This document shows, one piece after another, positions 5,826-14,563 of a DNA stretch of 16,675 nt. The stretch's first letter is position 1, and the number at the start of each line of letters is the position of its first letter. The position numbers were made by a program, and so were the translations under genes. The stretch comes from an uncultured Leuconostoc sp. (GTDB lineage Bacteria > Bacillota > Bacilli > Lactobacillales > Lactobacillaceae). Under the pieces are notes generated by a model. That model worked only from the letters and a program-made list of their open reading frames with translations. It had not been told where the DNA came from and made no database searches. Location of the stretch: positions 1 through 16,675 of the forward strand of contig NZ_CAMJRK010000025.1 in assembly GCF_946222815.1 (NCBI RefSeq), in the 5' to 3' direction.

Positions 5826-5902
5826 GATTTTTTCTGAAATTAGACGTGCTTTTAAAGAAATAATAAATATTTTTAGTAGATAACTTATTAAACTCTAAAA
5901 AA

Positions 5903-5916
5903 CGAACAAATGTTTG
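5903..5916 (+). promoter_or_regulatory. LexA operator (SOS box)
   Basis: CGAACAAATGTTTG fits the Gram-positive SOS box CGAAC-N4-GTTYG with no mismatch. It overlaps the first bases of the lexA -35 box, so bound LexA would block RNA polymerase, giving autoregulation. Confidence 0.92.
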
Positions 5917-5942
5917 ATTTATCTTTAGCTTTTCGTTATAAT
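5914..5942 (+). promoter_or_regulatory. Promoter of lexA
   Basis: TTGATT (5914-5919) and a consensus TATAAT (5937-5942) are spaced by exactly 17 bases. The LexA operator overlaps the -35 box. AAGGA (5969-5973) follows as ribosome binding site, at a rather long distance of 13 bases from the ATG. Confidence 0.8.
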
Positions 5943-5986
5943 TAATACATATTAAATCGAGTAGTATTAAGGAATGCAATCAAAAA

Positions 5987-6628
5987 ATGACAGTTCAAAT
6001 TCAAGAAAGTAAACAGCTACAGGTATTAAGATTTATCCATGACGCCCAAATAACAAATGGCTATCCACCCACAGTGCGTGAAGTTGGTGAAGCTGTTGGC
6101 TTGTCTTCTTCTTCGACAATTCATGGGCATATCGAGCGACTAGTTAAAAAAGGCTACCTTTTAAAAGACGCATCAAAGCCTCGTGCTCGTGCCATTGAAG
6201 TCACTGATGCTGGTTTAGAAGCATTGGGGGTGTCCATTACGCCAGGCCGTATTCCTGTACTAGGACTTGTTACTGCTGGTACGCCTATCTTAGCCGTTGA
6301 AGAAGAAGCCACTGAGTTCTTCCCAATTCCTGACAATTTGATGCAATTTGATGGGGACATGTTTATGCTAAATGTTCGTGGCAATTCTATGGTCAATATT
6401 GGTATTTTAGATGGTGATAAAGTTATTGTTCGTAAACAGGATAACGCTGATAACGGTGACGTTGTAGTTGCCATGAATGATGATAACGAGGCAACGGTTA
6501 AACGCTTTTTCCGCGAAGCAGACCATTTCCGTTTACAACCTGAAAACGATTCAATGGCACCAATTGTTCTTAAAAATGTCTCTATTTTAGGTAAGGTTAT
6601 TGGCCTTTATCGTGACGCTATCTATTAA
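5987..6628 (+). CDS. lexA: LexA repressor
   Basis: The SOS repressor, which cleaves itself when stimulated by RecA on single-stranded DNA. The 213-residue protein has the N-terminal winged helix-turn-helix (about 10-60, with GYPPTVREVGEAVGLSS and TIHGHIERL). The self-cleavage site is A97-G98 within TAGTP. The peptidase has the catalytic pair S134 (GNSM) and K172 (ATVKRF). These correspond to Ala-Gly, Ser127 and Lys165 of the Bacillus protein. A perfect SOS box covers its promoter. No other SOS gene is adjacent, and the gene ends at a bidirectional terminator shared with the pyr operon. Confidence 0.97.
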   Translation: MTVQIQESKQLQVLRFIHDAQITNGYPPTVREVGEAVGLSSSSTIHGHIERLVKKGYLLKDASKPRARAIEVTDAGLEALGVSITPGRIPVLGLVTAGTPILAVEEEATEFFPIPDNLMQFDGDMFMLNVRGNSMVNIGILDGDKVIVRKQDNADNGDVVVAMNDDNEATVKRFFREADHFRLQPENDSMAPIVLKNVSILGKVIGLYRDAIY

Positions 6629-6632
6629 AAGC

Positions 6633-6667
6633 AAAAAATCTCTAGGAAATTTTCCTAGAGATTTTTT
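6633..6667. terminator. Bidirectional terminator between lexA and pyrE
   Basis: A perfect inverted repeat with 17-base arms (6633-6649 and 6651-6667). The core is TCTCTAGGAAA facing TTTCCTAGAGA, flanked by A's on the left and T's on the right. It ends lexA from one side and the pyr operon from the other, two bases beyond the pyrE stop. Confidence 0.92.
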
Positions 6668-6669
6668 AA

Positions 6670-7296
6670 TTACCACTTGTTAGGATTTTTTTGCCAATTT
6701 TTTAATGTTGACAGTTGCGACATGTTTAACTCACCACGTTCAATAGCTGCGTCTACCAGTTGAGAATAGGTTGTTAATGATTTGAAAGTCAAATTTGCAT
6801 TGGTGAAATTAGTCAATCCTTCAGATAACTCATACGAAAAAATTGACACCACACCCAAAACATCGGCACCCTCCTTACGTATCGCTTCAACAGCTCCCAG
6901 TACTGATCCTCCCGTTGAAATCAAGTCATCAATTAATACAACTTTTTTACCTGCAACAACTGCGCCTTCTGTTTGGCGACCTGCACCATGATCTTTTGGT
7001 TTAGAACGTACATAAATCATAGGTTTATGCAGCTCTTCAGACACCCATGCAGCATGTGGAATGCCCGCTGTTGCGACACCACCAATGATTTCAACATCAC
7101 CATATGATTCTTGAATTAATGCTACTAACCCTTTATAAATATTTTGACGAACTTTTGGGTAACCAATAGTCATTCGATTATCCGTATATATGGGACTTTT
7201 AATACCTGATGCCCATGTAAACGGTTTTTCTGGCGAAAATTTTACTGCACCAATCGTCAGTAAATCATTTGCCACTTGCTCTGCATAATCTAACAT
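6670..7296 (-). CDS. pyrE: Orotate phosphoribosyltransferase
   Basis: Joins orotate to PRPP to make orotidine monophosphate, step five of UMP synthesis. The 208-residue protein has the type I phosphoribosyltransferase PRPP motif VVLIDDLISTGGS (119-131) and the flexible catalytic loop KDHGAGRQTEG (101-111). The N-terminal hood has FTWASGIKSPIYTDNR (26-41). It is the last gene of the pyr operon. Its ATG directly follows the UAA of pyrF with no gap, and its GGAG ribosome binding site lies within the end of pyrF, so the two are translationally coupled. Confidence 0.97.
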   Translation of the reverse strand: MLDYAEQVANDLLTIGAVKFSPEKPFTWASGIKSPIYTDNRMTIGYPKVRQNIYKGLVALIQESYGDVEIIGGVATAGIPHAAWVSEELHKPMIYVRSKPKDHGAGRQTEGAVVAGKKVVLIDDLISTGGSVLGAVEAIRKEGADVLGVVSIFSYELSEGLTNFTNANLTFKSLTTYSQLVDAAIERGELNMSQLSTLKNWQKNPNKW

Positions 7297-7989
7297 TTAA
7301 TTACTCCATTCTGATAATACACGTTGATAGGCCGCCACAGGATTATTGGATTTAGTAATTGAACGGCCGACAACTAAGCCGGTGGCACCAAATTCACGCG
7401 CTTTTGAAGGTGTTGTAATACGTGCTTGATCATCCGTGGAATCGCCAGTCAATCGAATACCTGGTGTCACACGTAGAAATGAATCAGCTGTTTTTTGTTG
7501 AATAAAGCCTGCTTCCGATGGGGCACTAATTGTCCCATCAATCCCTGATTGGTAGGCTAATTCAGCTAAATGAATGACATTTTCTGTCATGCTTGATGAC
7601 GTTAGTTGTGTTGCTTGCATATCAGTTTCCGAAAACGAAGTTAACTGCGTGACTGCTAGCAACTTCATACCCTGACCCTTATTTGCTACAGCTTGTCGTA
7701 ACATTTTTTCACCACCAGCTGCGTGAACTGTCAAGTATTGGACGTTTAGCTTTGCAATACTGGCAACCGCATGACCAACTGTTGTTGGAATATCATATAA
7801 CTTCAAATCCAAGAAAATAGTAAATCCTTGCCTTCTTAATTCACGGACAAATTCTGGCCCTTCAGCAAAAAACAATTCCATGCCTATTTTTATTGCTGGT
7901 TTATTTGTGATTTCACGAAAATTGTCGAGAAAAGCACGTGCTGTTAATGCATCAGGAAAATCTAATGCTATAAATACTGGTCGTTTCAT
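7297..7989 (-). CDS. pyrF: Orotidine 5'-phosphate decarboxylase
   Basis: Decarboxylates OMP to UMP, the last step of the pathway. The 230-residue TIM-barrel protein has the catalytic D-x-K-x-x-D as D61, K63 and D66 in LDLKLYDIP, plus D10 (ALDF) and K34 (IKIGME). The phosphate-binding VVGRSIT is near the C-terminus. A good ribosome binding site (AAAGGA) is six bases upstream of the ATG. It follows pyrD after a 27-base spacer and is directly abutted by pyrE. Confidence 0.97.
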   Translation of the reverse strand: MKRPVFIALDFPDALTARAFLDNFREITNKPAIKIGMELFFAEGPEFVRELRRQGFTIFLDLKLYDIPTTVGHAVASIAKLNVQYLTVHAAGGEKMLRQAVANKGQGMKLLAVTQLTSFSETDMQATQLTSSSMTENVIHLAELAYQSGIDGTISAPSEAGFIQQKTADSFLRVTPGIRLTGDSTDDQARITTPSKAREFGATGLVVGRSITKSNNPVAAYQRVLSEWSN

Positions 7990-8016
7990 GGAAGTCCTTT
8001 CTAAACCTGGCAGTCA

Positions 8017-8943
8017 TTATTTTTTGAATGTGTCAGTCACAGCCTGAACATCAGCAAATTCATATTTGTCTAATGCTGCTGGCATCGCGTCAATAATGTT
8101 TATCATGGCATCAGAATGCTGCGTTAAAGCCCCGCCAACTTGTACAGCACTGGCACCCGCCATCATGAGTTCTAACGCGTCTGCCACAGTAGTGACACCC
8201 CCAACACCAATTATCGGAATACTGACTGACTGAGCTGCTTCATAAACAAAACGTACCGCAATAGGATGAATTGCCTTTCCAGACATACCACCTATACCAC
8301 GTGCCAAACGCGCTTGCCGTTTTTCCAAGTCAAGGCTCATACCCAGCACTGTATTAATCAGGACAATGCCATCTGCACCCGCAACTTCAAGTGCTTTTAC
8401 AATTGGTTTAATATCTGCTACATTGGGCGATAATTTAGCATAAAGAGGTAAATGAGTAACTTCTCGCAAGGCTTCAATGACTTCAGCCGCTGCTTGCGCA
8501 TCAACACCAAAAGCCATACCCCCACGGTCAACATTAGGGCACGATAAATTAATTTCAATAGCAGTTACAAAACCTGTATGTGTTAACAGCTTTGCTAATG
8601 CTACATATTCTTGTACTGTTTCGCCAGCAATTGACACCATTACTGGCAGGTCATCACCATATTTTTTATGAATAGCTGGTAGCATATCTGTTATCACTTT
8701 TTCGATGCCTGGATTTGCTAAACCAACAGAGTTCAAAATACCACTTGGCGTTTCAATGATCCAAGGTTGCGGGTTCCCAGCACGTGGTGTCATTGTAACC
8801 GTTTTAGTGACTAATGCACCTGCTTTTTCAATACCAAATCCTTTATCTTCTAGGCCAAAATATACAGATCCTGACGAATTCATGACAGGATTTTTCATAT
8901 TTAATCCTGGTAAGTTAACCGCTAAGCGATGCTTTGCTATCAT
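8017..8943 (-). CDS. pyrD: Dihydroorotate dehydrogenase, class 1B-like catalytic subunit
   Basis: Oxidises dihydroorotate to orotate with FMN. The start is placed at 8943, where an AGGAG sits seven bases upstream and the product opens MIAKHRLAVNLPGL as in the family; a longer frame to 8985 has no ribosome binding site. The 308-residue protein keeps NLSCPN with the class 1 active-site C135, whereas class 2 enzymes use Ser. It also has K46, the loop GIGGMSGKAIHP (217-228), and the FMN phosphate-binding segments GVGGV and VQVGGAL. Class 1B enzymes usually form a complex with the iron-sulfur/FAD protein PyrK, which passes electrons to NAD. No pyrK is present between pyrD and its neighbours or elsewhere in the window, as in some lactobacillar pyr operons. 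Its electron acceptor is therefore unclear. Confidence 0.94.
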   Translation of the reverse strand: MIAKHRLAVNLPGLNMKNPVMNSSGSVYFGLEDKGFGIEKAGALVTKTVTMTPRAGNPQPWIIETPSGILNSVGLANPGIEKVITDMLPAIHKKYGDDLPVMVSIAGETVQEYVALAKLLTHTGFVTAIEINLSCPNVDRGGMAFGVDAQAAAEVIEALREVTHLPLYAKLSPNVADIKPIVKALEVAGADGIVLINTVLGMSLDLEKRQARLARGIGGMSGKAIHPIAVRFVYEAAQSVSIPIIGVGGVTTVADALELMMAGASAVQVGGALTQHSDAMINIIDAMPAALDKYEFADVQAVTDTFKK

Positions 8944-9000
8944 TTTTTCTCCTAATTTGTCTCGCCGGACAATTTTATTAGTCATTTTATTAATTAAACA

Positions 9001-12000
9001 CTATTTCATTTCGTTAACTGTAAAGCTACGACTCTCTAAAACATCTAAGAAGGCGTTAACAGTATCTAGTGCTGTAAACAATGGCACAGCATTTTCGATT
9101 GCTGCATTACGAATAAGGCGACCATCAGATTCTGCCCGATCATCAGCTTGAGTTGTATTAATGACAACCTGTAACTTTTGTGATTTCAGCGCTTCTACTG
9201 AATTATTGCTAGATTCTGAAATTTTATCTAAAATTTCAATCGGCATATCATGTGAATCAAGATAGGCACCAGTACCTGATGTTGCAAACAAGGCAAATCC
9301 CAAATCATTGAAGCGTTTAGCCAAAATCAACGCCTCTTCTTTATCATCGTCAGCAACTGTAAAGAGCACATTACCATATTGTGGGACTTTAATATTTGAA
9401 GCAACAAAGGCCTTATAAAGAGCTTTTGGTAACGTCGTATCAGAACCCATTACTTCACCAGTAGATTTCATTTCAGGACCAAGCAATGAATCGACATCTG
9501 GTAACTTGGTAAATGAAAAAATTGGTGCTTTAACATGAACCATGTCATCAGCCGGTACTAGCCTAGTTTCAAATCCCATGTCTGCTAATTTTTCGCCTAA
9601 CATCACACGTGTTGCTAATTGTGCTAAGGGTAAATGTGTCACTTTTGAGATAAATGGTACTGTTCTCGACGCACGTGGATTGACTTCAATCACATAGGCC
9701 GTATTTTCATGAATCACGAACTGCACGTTCATTAAGCCAATCGTATGCATTGCTTGTGCTAAATTAATGGCTGCCTGCGTCATCTCATCTTGTACTTTTT
9801 GTGACAAATATTGGGGTGGATAGACAGACATAGAGTCACCAGAATGTACGCCTGCGCGTTCAATATGCTCCATTATACCTGGAATAACGGCTGTTTGACC
9901 ATCTGACAAAACGTCAACTTCGGCTTCTTGACCAACCAAATATGAATCAATCAAGACGGGATGATCATTTGACACTTTAACTGCACGTTGCATATAATCT
10001 TTTAATTCTTCGTCTGATGTCACGATTTCCATCGCACGTCCACCAAGTACATATGATGGTCTGATCAAAACCGGATAACTGATTTCCTGTGCTGCTGCCA
10101 AAGCATCCGCAACTGTTGTGGCCGTTTTTCCTATTGGTTGTGGTAGTTTCAATTGTTTGATGACCTGATCAAAAGCTTCACGATCTTCAGCACGATTCAA
10201 ATCTTCAACTGTTGTGCCTAAAATATGCACCCCATTTTCTGTCAATGGTTGTGCTAAATTAATGGCTGTTTGGCCACCGAATTGTACCACAACACCGATA
10301 GGTTGCTCCAAATCAATCACATTTAACACGTCTTCTAATGTTAACGGTTCAAAATACAATTTATCAGAAATAGAAAAGTCAGTCGACACAGTTTCAGGGT
10401 TAGAGTTCATAATAATCGCTTCATAACCCGCACGTTGAATGGCTTTTACTGCATGAACAGTGGCATAATCAAACTCCACACCTTGTCCAATACGTATTGG
10501 ACCTGAACCTAGTACAATGACTGATTTTTTATCCGTTTTGATTGATTCATTTTCACGCTCATAAGTTGCATAATAATATGGTGTTTGCGACTCAAACTCA
10601 GCCGCCACCGTATCAACCATTTTGTAAACTGGTAAAATATTTGCTTGTGTTCTTAACTGACGTACATCAGCTGTTGTTGTATGCCAAATATTAGCGATAG
10701 TCGCATCAGCAAAACCATTTTTCTTAGCATAAGTCAGCTGATTTAAATCACCAACATTTTGTGCTAACTCACGTTCAATTTCAATAATATGAAGCACTTT
10801 GTCCAAAAAGAATTCATCGATCAACGTTTTGTCATGAATAGTTTCAATCGTCACGCCACGACGTAATAAATCAGCAATCATAAATAAACGGTCATCACGT
10901 GCTGGCATCAATGCCAGCAGCAATTCTTCATCCGACAGGTCATCAAAAGTGATGTCATCCAAACCGATTGCGCCAATTTCTAATGAACGTACAGCCTTCA
11001 ATAAAGCTTCTTCCATGTTGCGACCGATTGCCATGACCTCTCCGGTAGCTTTCATTTGTGTTCCTAAACTACGATCAGCTGATGCAAATTTATCAAATGG
11101 CCAACGCGGAATTTTAAATACCACATAGTCCAATGCTGGCTCAAATTCTGCCTTGGTTGTCCCAGTAACAGGATTAATAATTTCATCTAAATTCAAACCA
11201 ACAGCAATCTTAGCAGCCATTTTAGCAATAGGATAACCTGTTGCTTTTGATGCTAATGCAGACGAACGCGACACACGTGGATTAACTTCAATAATATAAT
11301 ACTTGTATGAATCTGGATCGAGTGCCATTTGAATATTGACACCACCTTCAATTTTTAGAGCACGAATAATTTTCAACGCCGCATCACGCATCATTTGAAC
11401 TTCACGATCTGACAATGTTTGTACCGGTGCCGTCACAATTGAATCACCTGTGTGTATACCAACAGGATCAAAATTTTCCATTGAAGCAACAATCAAAGCA
11501 TTATCATGTGCATCACGCATCACTTCAAATTCAATTTCTTTGTATCCTGCAATTGACCGTTCAATTAATACCTGCGTGACCGGTGATAATTCTAAACCAT
11601 TTGACGCAATTTCGACTAATTCTTGATGCGTTTCAGCGATACCACCACCTGTACCACCTAACGTGTAAGCTGGACGTACAATAACAGGATAACTGTGCGT
11701 ATCGGCAAACTCTAAAGCTTCATCTAATGTTGTCGCAATTGTTGATTCAGGAGTAGGTTCATCCAAACGTTCCATGAGCGCTTTAAATTCTTCACGATCC
11801 TCAGCTTCTTCGATGGCAGATAATTTTGTGCCTAACAATTCAATATTTAAGTCATCCAATATACCAGCTTCAGACAGATCTTTAGCCATGTTTAATCCTG
11901 TTTGTCCACCTAATGTTGGTAAAATGGCATCAGGCCGTTCTTTACGCAAAATACGTTCAATAAAATCAATTGATAATGGTTCAATATAAACTTTATCTGC

Positions 12001-12180
12001 TATTTCTGCGTCCGTCATAATCGTTGCAGGATTAGAGTTAACTAAAATGACGTAATAACCTTCTTCTTTTAAACTTAGTGCAGCTTGCGTGCCAGAATAA
12101 TCAAATTCTGCTGCTTGCCCAATAATGATTGGGCCAGATCCAATGACCAATATTTTTTTGATGTCAGTACGTTTAGGCAT
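9001..12180 (-). CDS. carB: Carbamoyl-phosphate synthase, large subunit
   Basis: Makes carbamoyl phosphate from bicarbonate, two ATP and ammonia delivered by CarA. The product has 1059 residues, normal for the family, with two homologous ATP-grasp halves. The first opens ILVIGSGPIIIGQAAEFDYSG, the second SVIVLGSGPIRIGQGVEFDY. Both have the carboxylate-binding EVNPR loop, in EVNPRVSRSSALASK and EVNPRASRTVPFISK. The C-terminal part (about 930-1059) is the methylglyoxal synthase-like allosteric domain. The start is set at 12180: AGGAG (12191-12195) precedes it at good spacing and it overlaps the carA stop by eight bases. An upstream Met at 12204 would add eight residues without such support. The gene lies in the pyr operon, so the complex probably serves pyrimidine synthesis; no arginine genes are near. 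Confidence 0.96.
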   Translation of the reverse strand: MPKRTDIKKILVIGSGPIIIGQAAEFDYSGTQAALSLKEEGYYVILVNSNPATIMTDAEIADKVYIEPLSIDFIERILRKERPDAILPTLGGQTGLNMAKDLSEAGILDDLNIELLGTKLSAIEEAEDREEFKALMERLDEPTPESTIATTLDEALEFADTHSYPVIVRPAYTLGGTGGGIAETHQELVEIASNGLELSPVTQVLIERSIAGYKEIEFEVMRDAHDNALIVASMENFDPVGIHTGDSIVTAPVQTLSDREVQMMRDAALKIIRALKIEGGVNIQMALDPDSYKYYIIEVNPRVSRSSALASKATGYPIAKMAAKIAVGLNLDEIINPVTGTTKAEFEPALDYVVFKIPRWPFDKFASADRSLGTQMKATGEVMAIGRNMEEALLKAVRSLEIGAIGLDDITFDDLSDEELLLALMPARDDRLFMIADLLRRGVTIETIHDKTLIDEFFLDKVLHIIEIERELAQNVGDLNQLTYAKKNGFADATIANIWHTTTADVRQLRTQANILPVYKMVDTVAAEFESQTPYYYATYERENESIKTDKKSVIVLGSGPIRIGQGVEFDYATVHAVKAIQRAGYEAIIMNSNPETVSTDFSISDKLYFEPLTLEDVLNVIDLEQPIGVVVQFGGQTAINLAQPLTENGVHILGTTVEDLNRAEDREAFDQVIKQLKLPQPIGKTATTVADALAAAQEISYPVLIRPSYVLGGRAMEIVTSDEELKDYMQRAVKVSNDHPVLIDSYLVGQEAEVDVLSDGQTAVIPGIMEHIERAGVHSGDSMSVYPPQYLSQKVQDEMTQAAINLAQAMHTIGLMNVQFVIHENTAYVIEVNPRASRTVPFISKVTHLPLAQLATRVMLGEKLADMGFETRLVPADDMVHVKAPIFSFTKLPDVDSLLGPEMKSTGEVMGSDTTLPKALYKAFVASNIKVPQYGNVLFTVADDDKEEALILAKRFNDLGFALFATSGTGAYLDSHDMPIEILDKISESSNNSVEALKSQKLQVVINTTQADDRAESDGRLIRNAAIENAVPLFTALDTVNAFLDVLESRSFTVNEMK

Positions 12181-13261
12181 TTTGTAGTTTCTCCTTCTTT
12201 GCATCTGTAATCATGTTTAAGAAATCATCGAATAAATATTCGGCATCATGTGGACCTGGTGCTGCGTCAGGATGAAATTGAACAGAGAACGCGTGATGAT
12301 TTATTAACCTAACACCCTCAACTGTGTGATCATTAATTTCCTCATGTGTCACAACGAGTTCTGTTTTTGATAGGCTATCTCGATTAACTGCATAGCCATG
12401 ATTTTGAGAAGTAAAATCTAGCCGCTCTTTTGATAAGTTACGAACTGCATGATTGAAACCACGATGCCCAAATTTCAATTTGTATGTTTCAGCCCCATTA
12501 GCTATGGCAAATAATTGATGTCCTAAGCAAATACCCATCAATGGTAACTGTTCTTGCAATATTTGAATTGTGGGAATAGCATAAGCAACATCTTGGGGAT
12601 TGCCTGGACCATTTGATAATAATATGCCATCAGGATTAGCAGCTAAAATAGTTTCTGCGTCAACATTTGCTGGGAACACCATAACGTTGACACCTCTTTT
12701 GGCTAAAGAACGTAAAATTGAATTTTTTAATCCAAAATCAATCAAGGCAATCGACACCCCATCCGTTGGATTTTGATATTGTGTCTTTGTTGTCGCATCC
12801 GCAACCATATTTTTTGAAGGCACGAATTTTTTAATCTCAGAGAAAATTTCATCGGTTACGTCATTAACTAATGCCGCTTTCATGACACCGTTATCACGTA
12901 ACTCACGTGTCAGTGCCCGTGTATCAACACCAGTGATGCCAGGCATATTTGTTCGTTCTGCCCATTCTTCCAAGCTCATCATTTGACGCCAATTGCTTGG
13001 TCGGCGTGCAATTTCATGTACTACGATTGCTGAAGCTGCTGGTCGTAAACTTTCAAAATCATCACGATTAATACCATAATTCCCAATTAAAGGATAGGTA
13101 AATACAATCATTTCACCACGATATGACAAATCTGTTATCGATTCTTGGTAACCTGACATACCGGTATTAAAGACCAATTCTGCCATCACATCTACATCAG
13201 ATCCGAAGGACTCACCTTCGTATACTGAGCCATTTTCAAGTACTATATAGCGTTTTTTCAT
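12173..13261 (-). CDS. carA: Carbamoyl-phosphate synthase, small (glutaminase) subunit
   Basis: Hydrolyses glutamine and channels ammonia to CarB. The 362-residue protein has the N-terminal CPSase small-chain domain (FNTGMSGYQE at 31-40, ITGVDTRALTR at 109-119) and a C-terminal class I glutamine amidotransferase. The nucleophile is C245 in GICLGHQ, and the conserved GHRGFNHAV and NHGYAV follow. The His of the triad is H330 in FHPDAAPGP. In the usual motif HPE the third residue is the catalytic Glu; here it is Asp (D332), a conservative change. The gene ends by overlapping carB by eight bases, which suggests coupled synthesis of the two subunits. Confidence 0.96.
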   Translation of the reverse strand: MKKRYIVLENGSVYEGESFGSDVDVMAELVFNTGMSGYQESITDLSYRGEMIVFTYPLIGNYGINRDDFESLRPAASAIVVHEIARRPSNWRQMMSLEEWAERTNMPGITGVDTRALTRELRDNGVMKAALVNDVTDEIFSEIKKFVPSKNMVADATTKTQYQNPTDGVSIALIDFGLKNSILRSLAKRGVNVMVFPANVDAETILAANPDGILLSNGPGNPQDVAYAIPTIQILQEQLPLMGICLGHQLFAIANGAETYKLKFGHRGFNHAVRNLSKERLDFTSQNHGYAVNRDSLSKTELVVTHEEINDHTVEGVRLINHHAFSVQFHPDAAPGPHDAEYLFDDFLNMITDAKKEKLQNA

Positions 13262-13294
13262 GTCCCATTATCCTCGTTATCGTGTTTGCGTCGC

Positions 13295-14563
13295 TCAGAA
13301 TGATTGATAAACTAATTTACCATCCACCCAAGTTGCCAGTGTTTTGCCGTAAACTTGCCAGCCAATAAATGGTGTATTCTTACCTTTTGATTTAAAATTG
13401 GCTGCTGAAATTGTTTCCTGATGTTCTAAATCAAACAAAGATAGGTCAGCTGTTTCACCAGCCTTAATCTCAGTTGGTGCATCAAGTTTAAAAGTACTTA
13501 TTGGTGCACTTATCATACGTTTCAAGAGTGTGTCTAGCGTCATAACGCCCGATCTCACTAAATGTGTGTACAGCAATTGAAAGCTTGTTTCAATTCCTGT
13601 AATTCCAAATGGTGCTTCTCGAAACGCCTTATTTTTTTCTGCCGTACCATGTGGTGCATGATCTGTTGCAATCATATCAATTGTGCCATCCAACAACCCC
13701 GCTAATACAGCTTGTCGATCTGCCTGTGAACGTAAAGGTGGATTCATTTTAAATAGCGCATTATCACCTTTTATGTCTGTATCAGAAAGCAAAACATGAT
13801 GTGGTGACACTTCAGCCGTAACATTTACACCCTGCAACTTTGCAATTCGTACTAGCGTAACTGACTCTTTTGTCGAAATATGCGCAACATGATAATGAAC
13901 ACCTGTCGCTTTGGCTAACACTAAATCGCGTGCCAATTGTGAGCTTTCCGCTAAACCAGTAATTCCAGGAATTTTTAATTTTTTAGATTGCTCCCCAGCG
14001 TTCATAACACCACCATGCAACAAAGAATCATCTTCTAAATGTGCTGCCAATGGCTTATCAACTTGTACGGCTGCCAGCATGGCTTGTAACATCGTATCAG
14101 CGTTTTGTACACCTTTGCCATCGTTACTAAATGCAACCGCACCAGCAGCTGCCATTTCTGCGATATTTGATACTTTAGATGCCGTCAAATCAGCTGAAAC
14201 AGCGCCATATTGCTTAACATGAACCATACCATTGGTCTCATTTAATTTGATTTGTGCAGCGATACGCTCTGCAGTATCTGGTACAGGGTTGAGGTTTGGC
14301 ATCGCAATAACTGTTGTAAAACCACCACGTGCAGCAGCTTGAGAACCAGTCGCAATCGTTTCTTTATAATCAAAACCAGGCTCGCGAAAATGAACATGTA
14401 CATCAACTAGTCCACTTGATAAAAATGCTCCTTTAGCATCAATCGTATCGACCTCTGAATGGTTGTGTTCTGATACCTCAACAATTTTTTTGCCATCAAT
14501 CAACACGTCTCGCGTAACTAAATGATTGTTTTCTAAAATCTTAGCATTTTTAATGAGTTGCAT
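13295..14563 (-). CDS. pyrC: Dihydroorotase (class I)
   Basis: Cyclises carbamoyl aspartate to dihydroorotate, a zinc amidohydrolase. The 422-residue protein has the metal ligands in the class I pattern: H56 and H58 (DVHVHFREPG), D148 (SNDGKG) in place of a carboxylated Lys, H175 (AAHLED), H228 (YHVAHIS) and D301 (ATDHAPH). Substrate-binding R60 and the FKMNPPLR segment are intact. The start overlaps the end of pyrB by 14 bases, with a GGAG ribosome binding site inside pyrB. A 33-base spacer separates it from carA. Confidence 0.97.
   Translation of the reverse strand: MQLIKNAKILENNHLVTRDVLIDGKKIVEVSEHNHSEVDTIDAKGAFLSSGLVDVHVHFREPGFDYKETIATGSQAAARGGFTTVIAMPNLNPVPDTAERIAAQIKLNETNGMVHVKQYGAVSADLTASKVSNIAEMAAAGAVAFSNDGKGVQNADTMLQAMLAAVQVDKPLAAHLEDDSLLHGGVMNAGEQSKKLKIPGITGLAESSQLARDLVLAKATGVHYHVAHISTKESVTLVRIAKLQGVNVTAEVSPHHVLLSDTDIKGDNALFKMNPPLRSQADRQAVLAGLLDGTIDMIATDHAPHGTAEKNKAFREAPFGITGIETSFQLLYTHLVRSGVMTLDTLLKRMISAPISTFKLDAPTEIKAGETADLSLFDLEHQETISAANFKSKGKNTPFIGWQVYGKTLATWVDGKLVYQSF

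Noticed and set aside
5826..5841. CodY-like sequence TTTTTTCTGAAATTA
   Set aside because: It has four mismatches to the 15-base consensus, which is too many in an AT-rich spacer.
5794..5979. A 61-codon minus-strand reading frame between yneF and lexA
   Set aside because: It is an AT-rich frame lying across the LexA operator and lexA promoter, with no ribosome binding site or family features.
8944..8985. N-terminal extension of pyrD starting at 8985
   Set aside because: No ribosome binding site precedes it, whereas 8943 has AGGAG at ideal spacing and begins at the usual family N-terminus.
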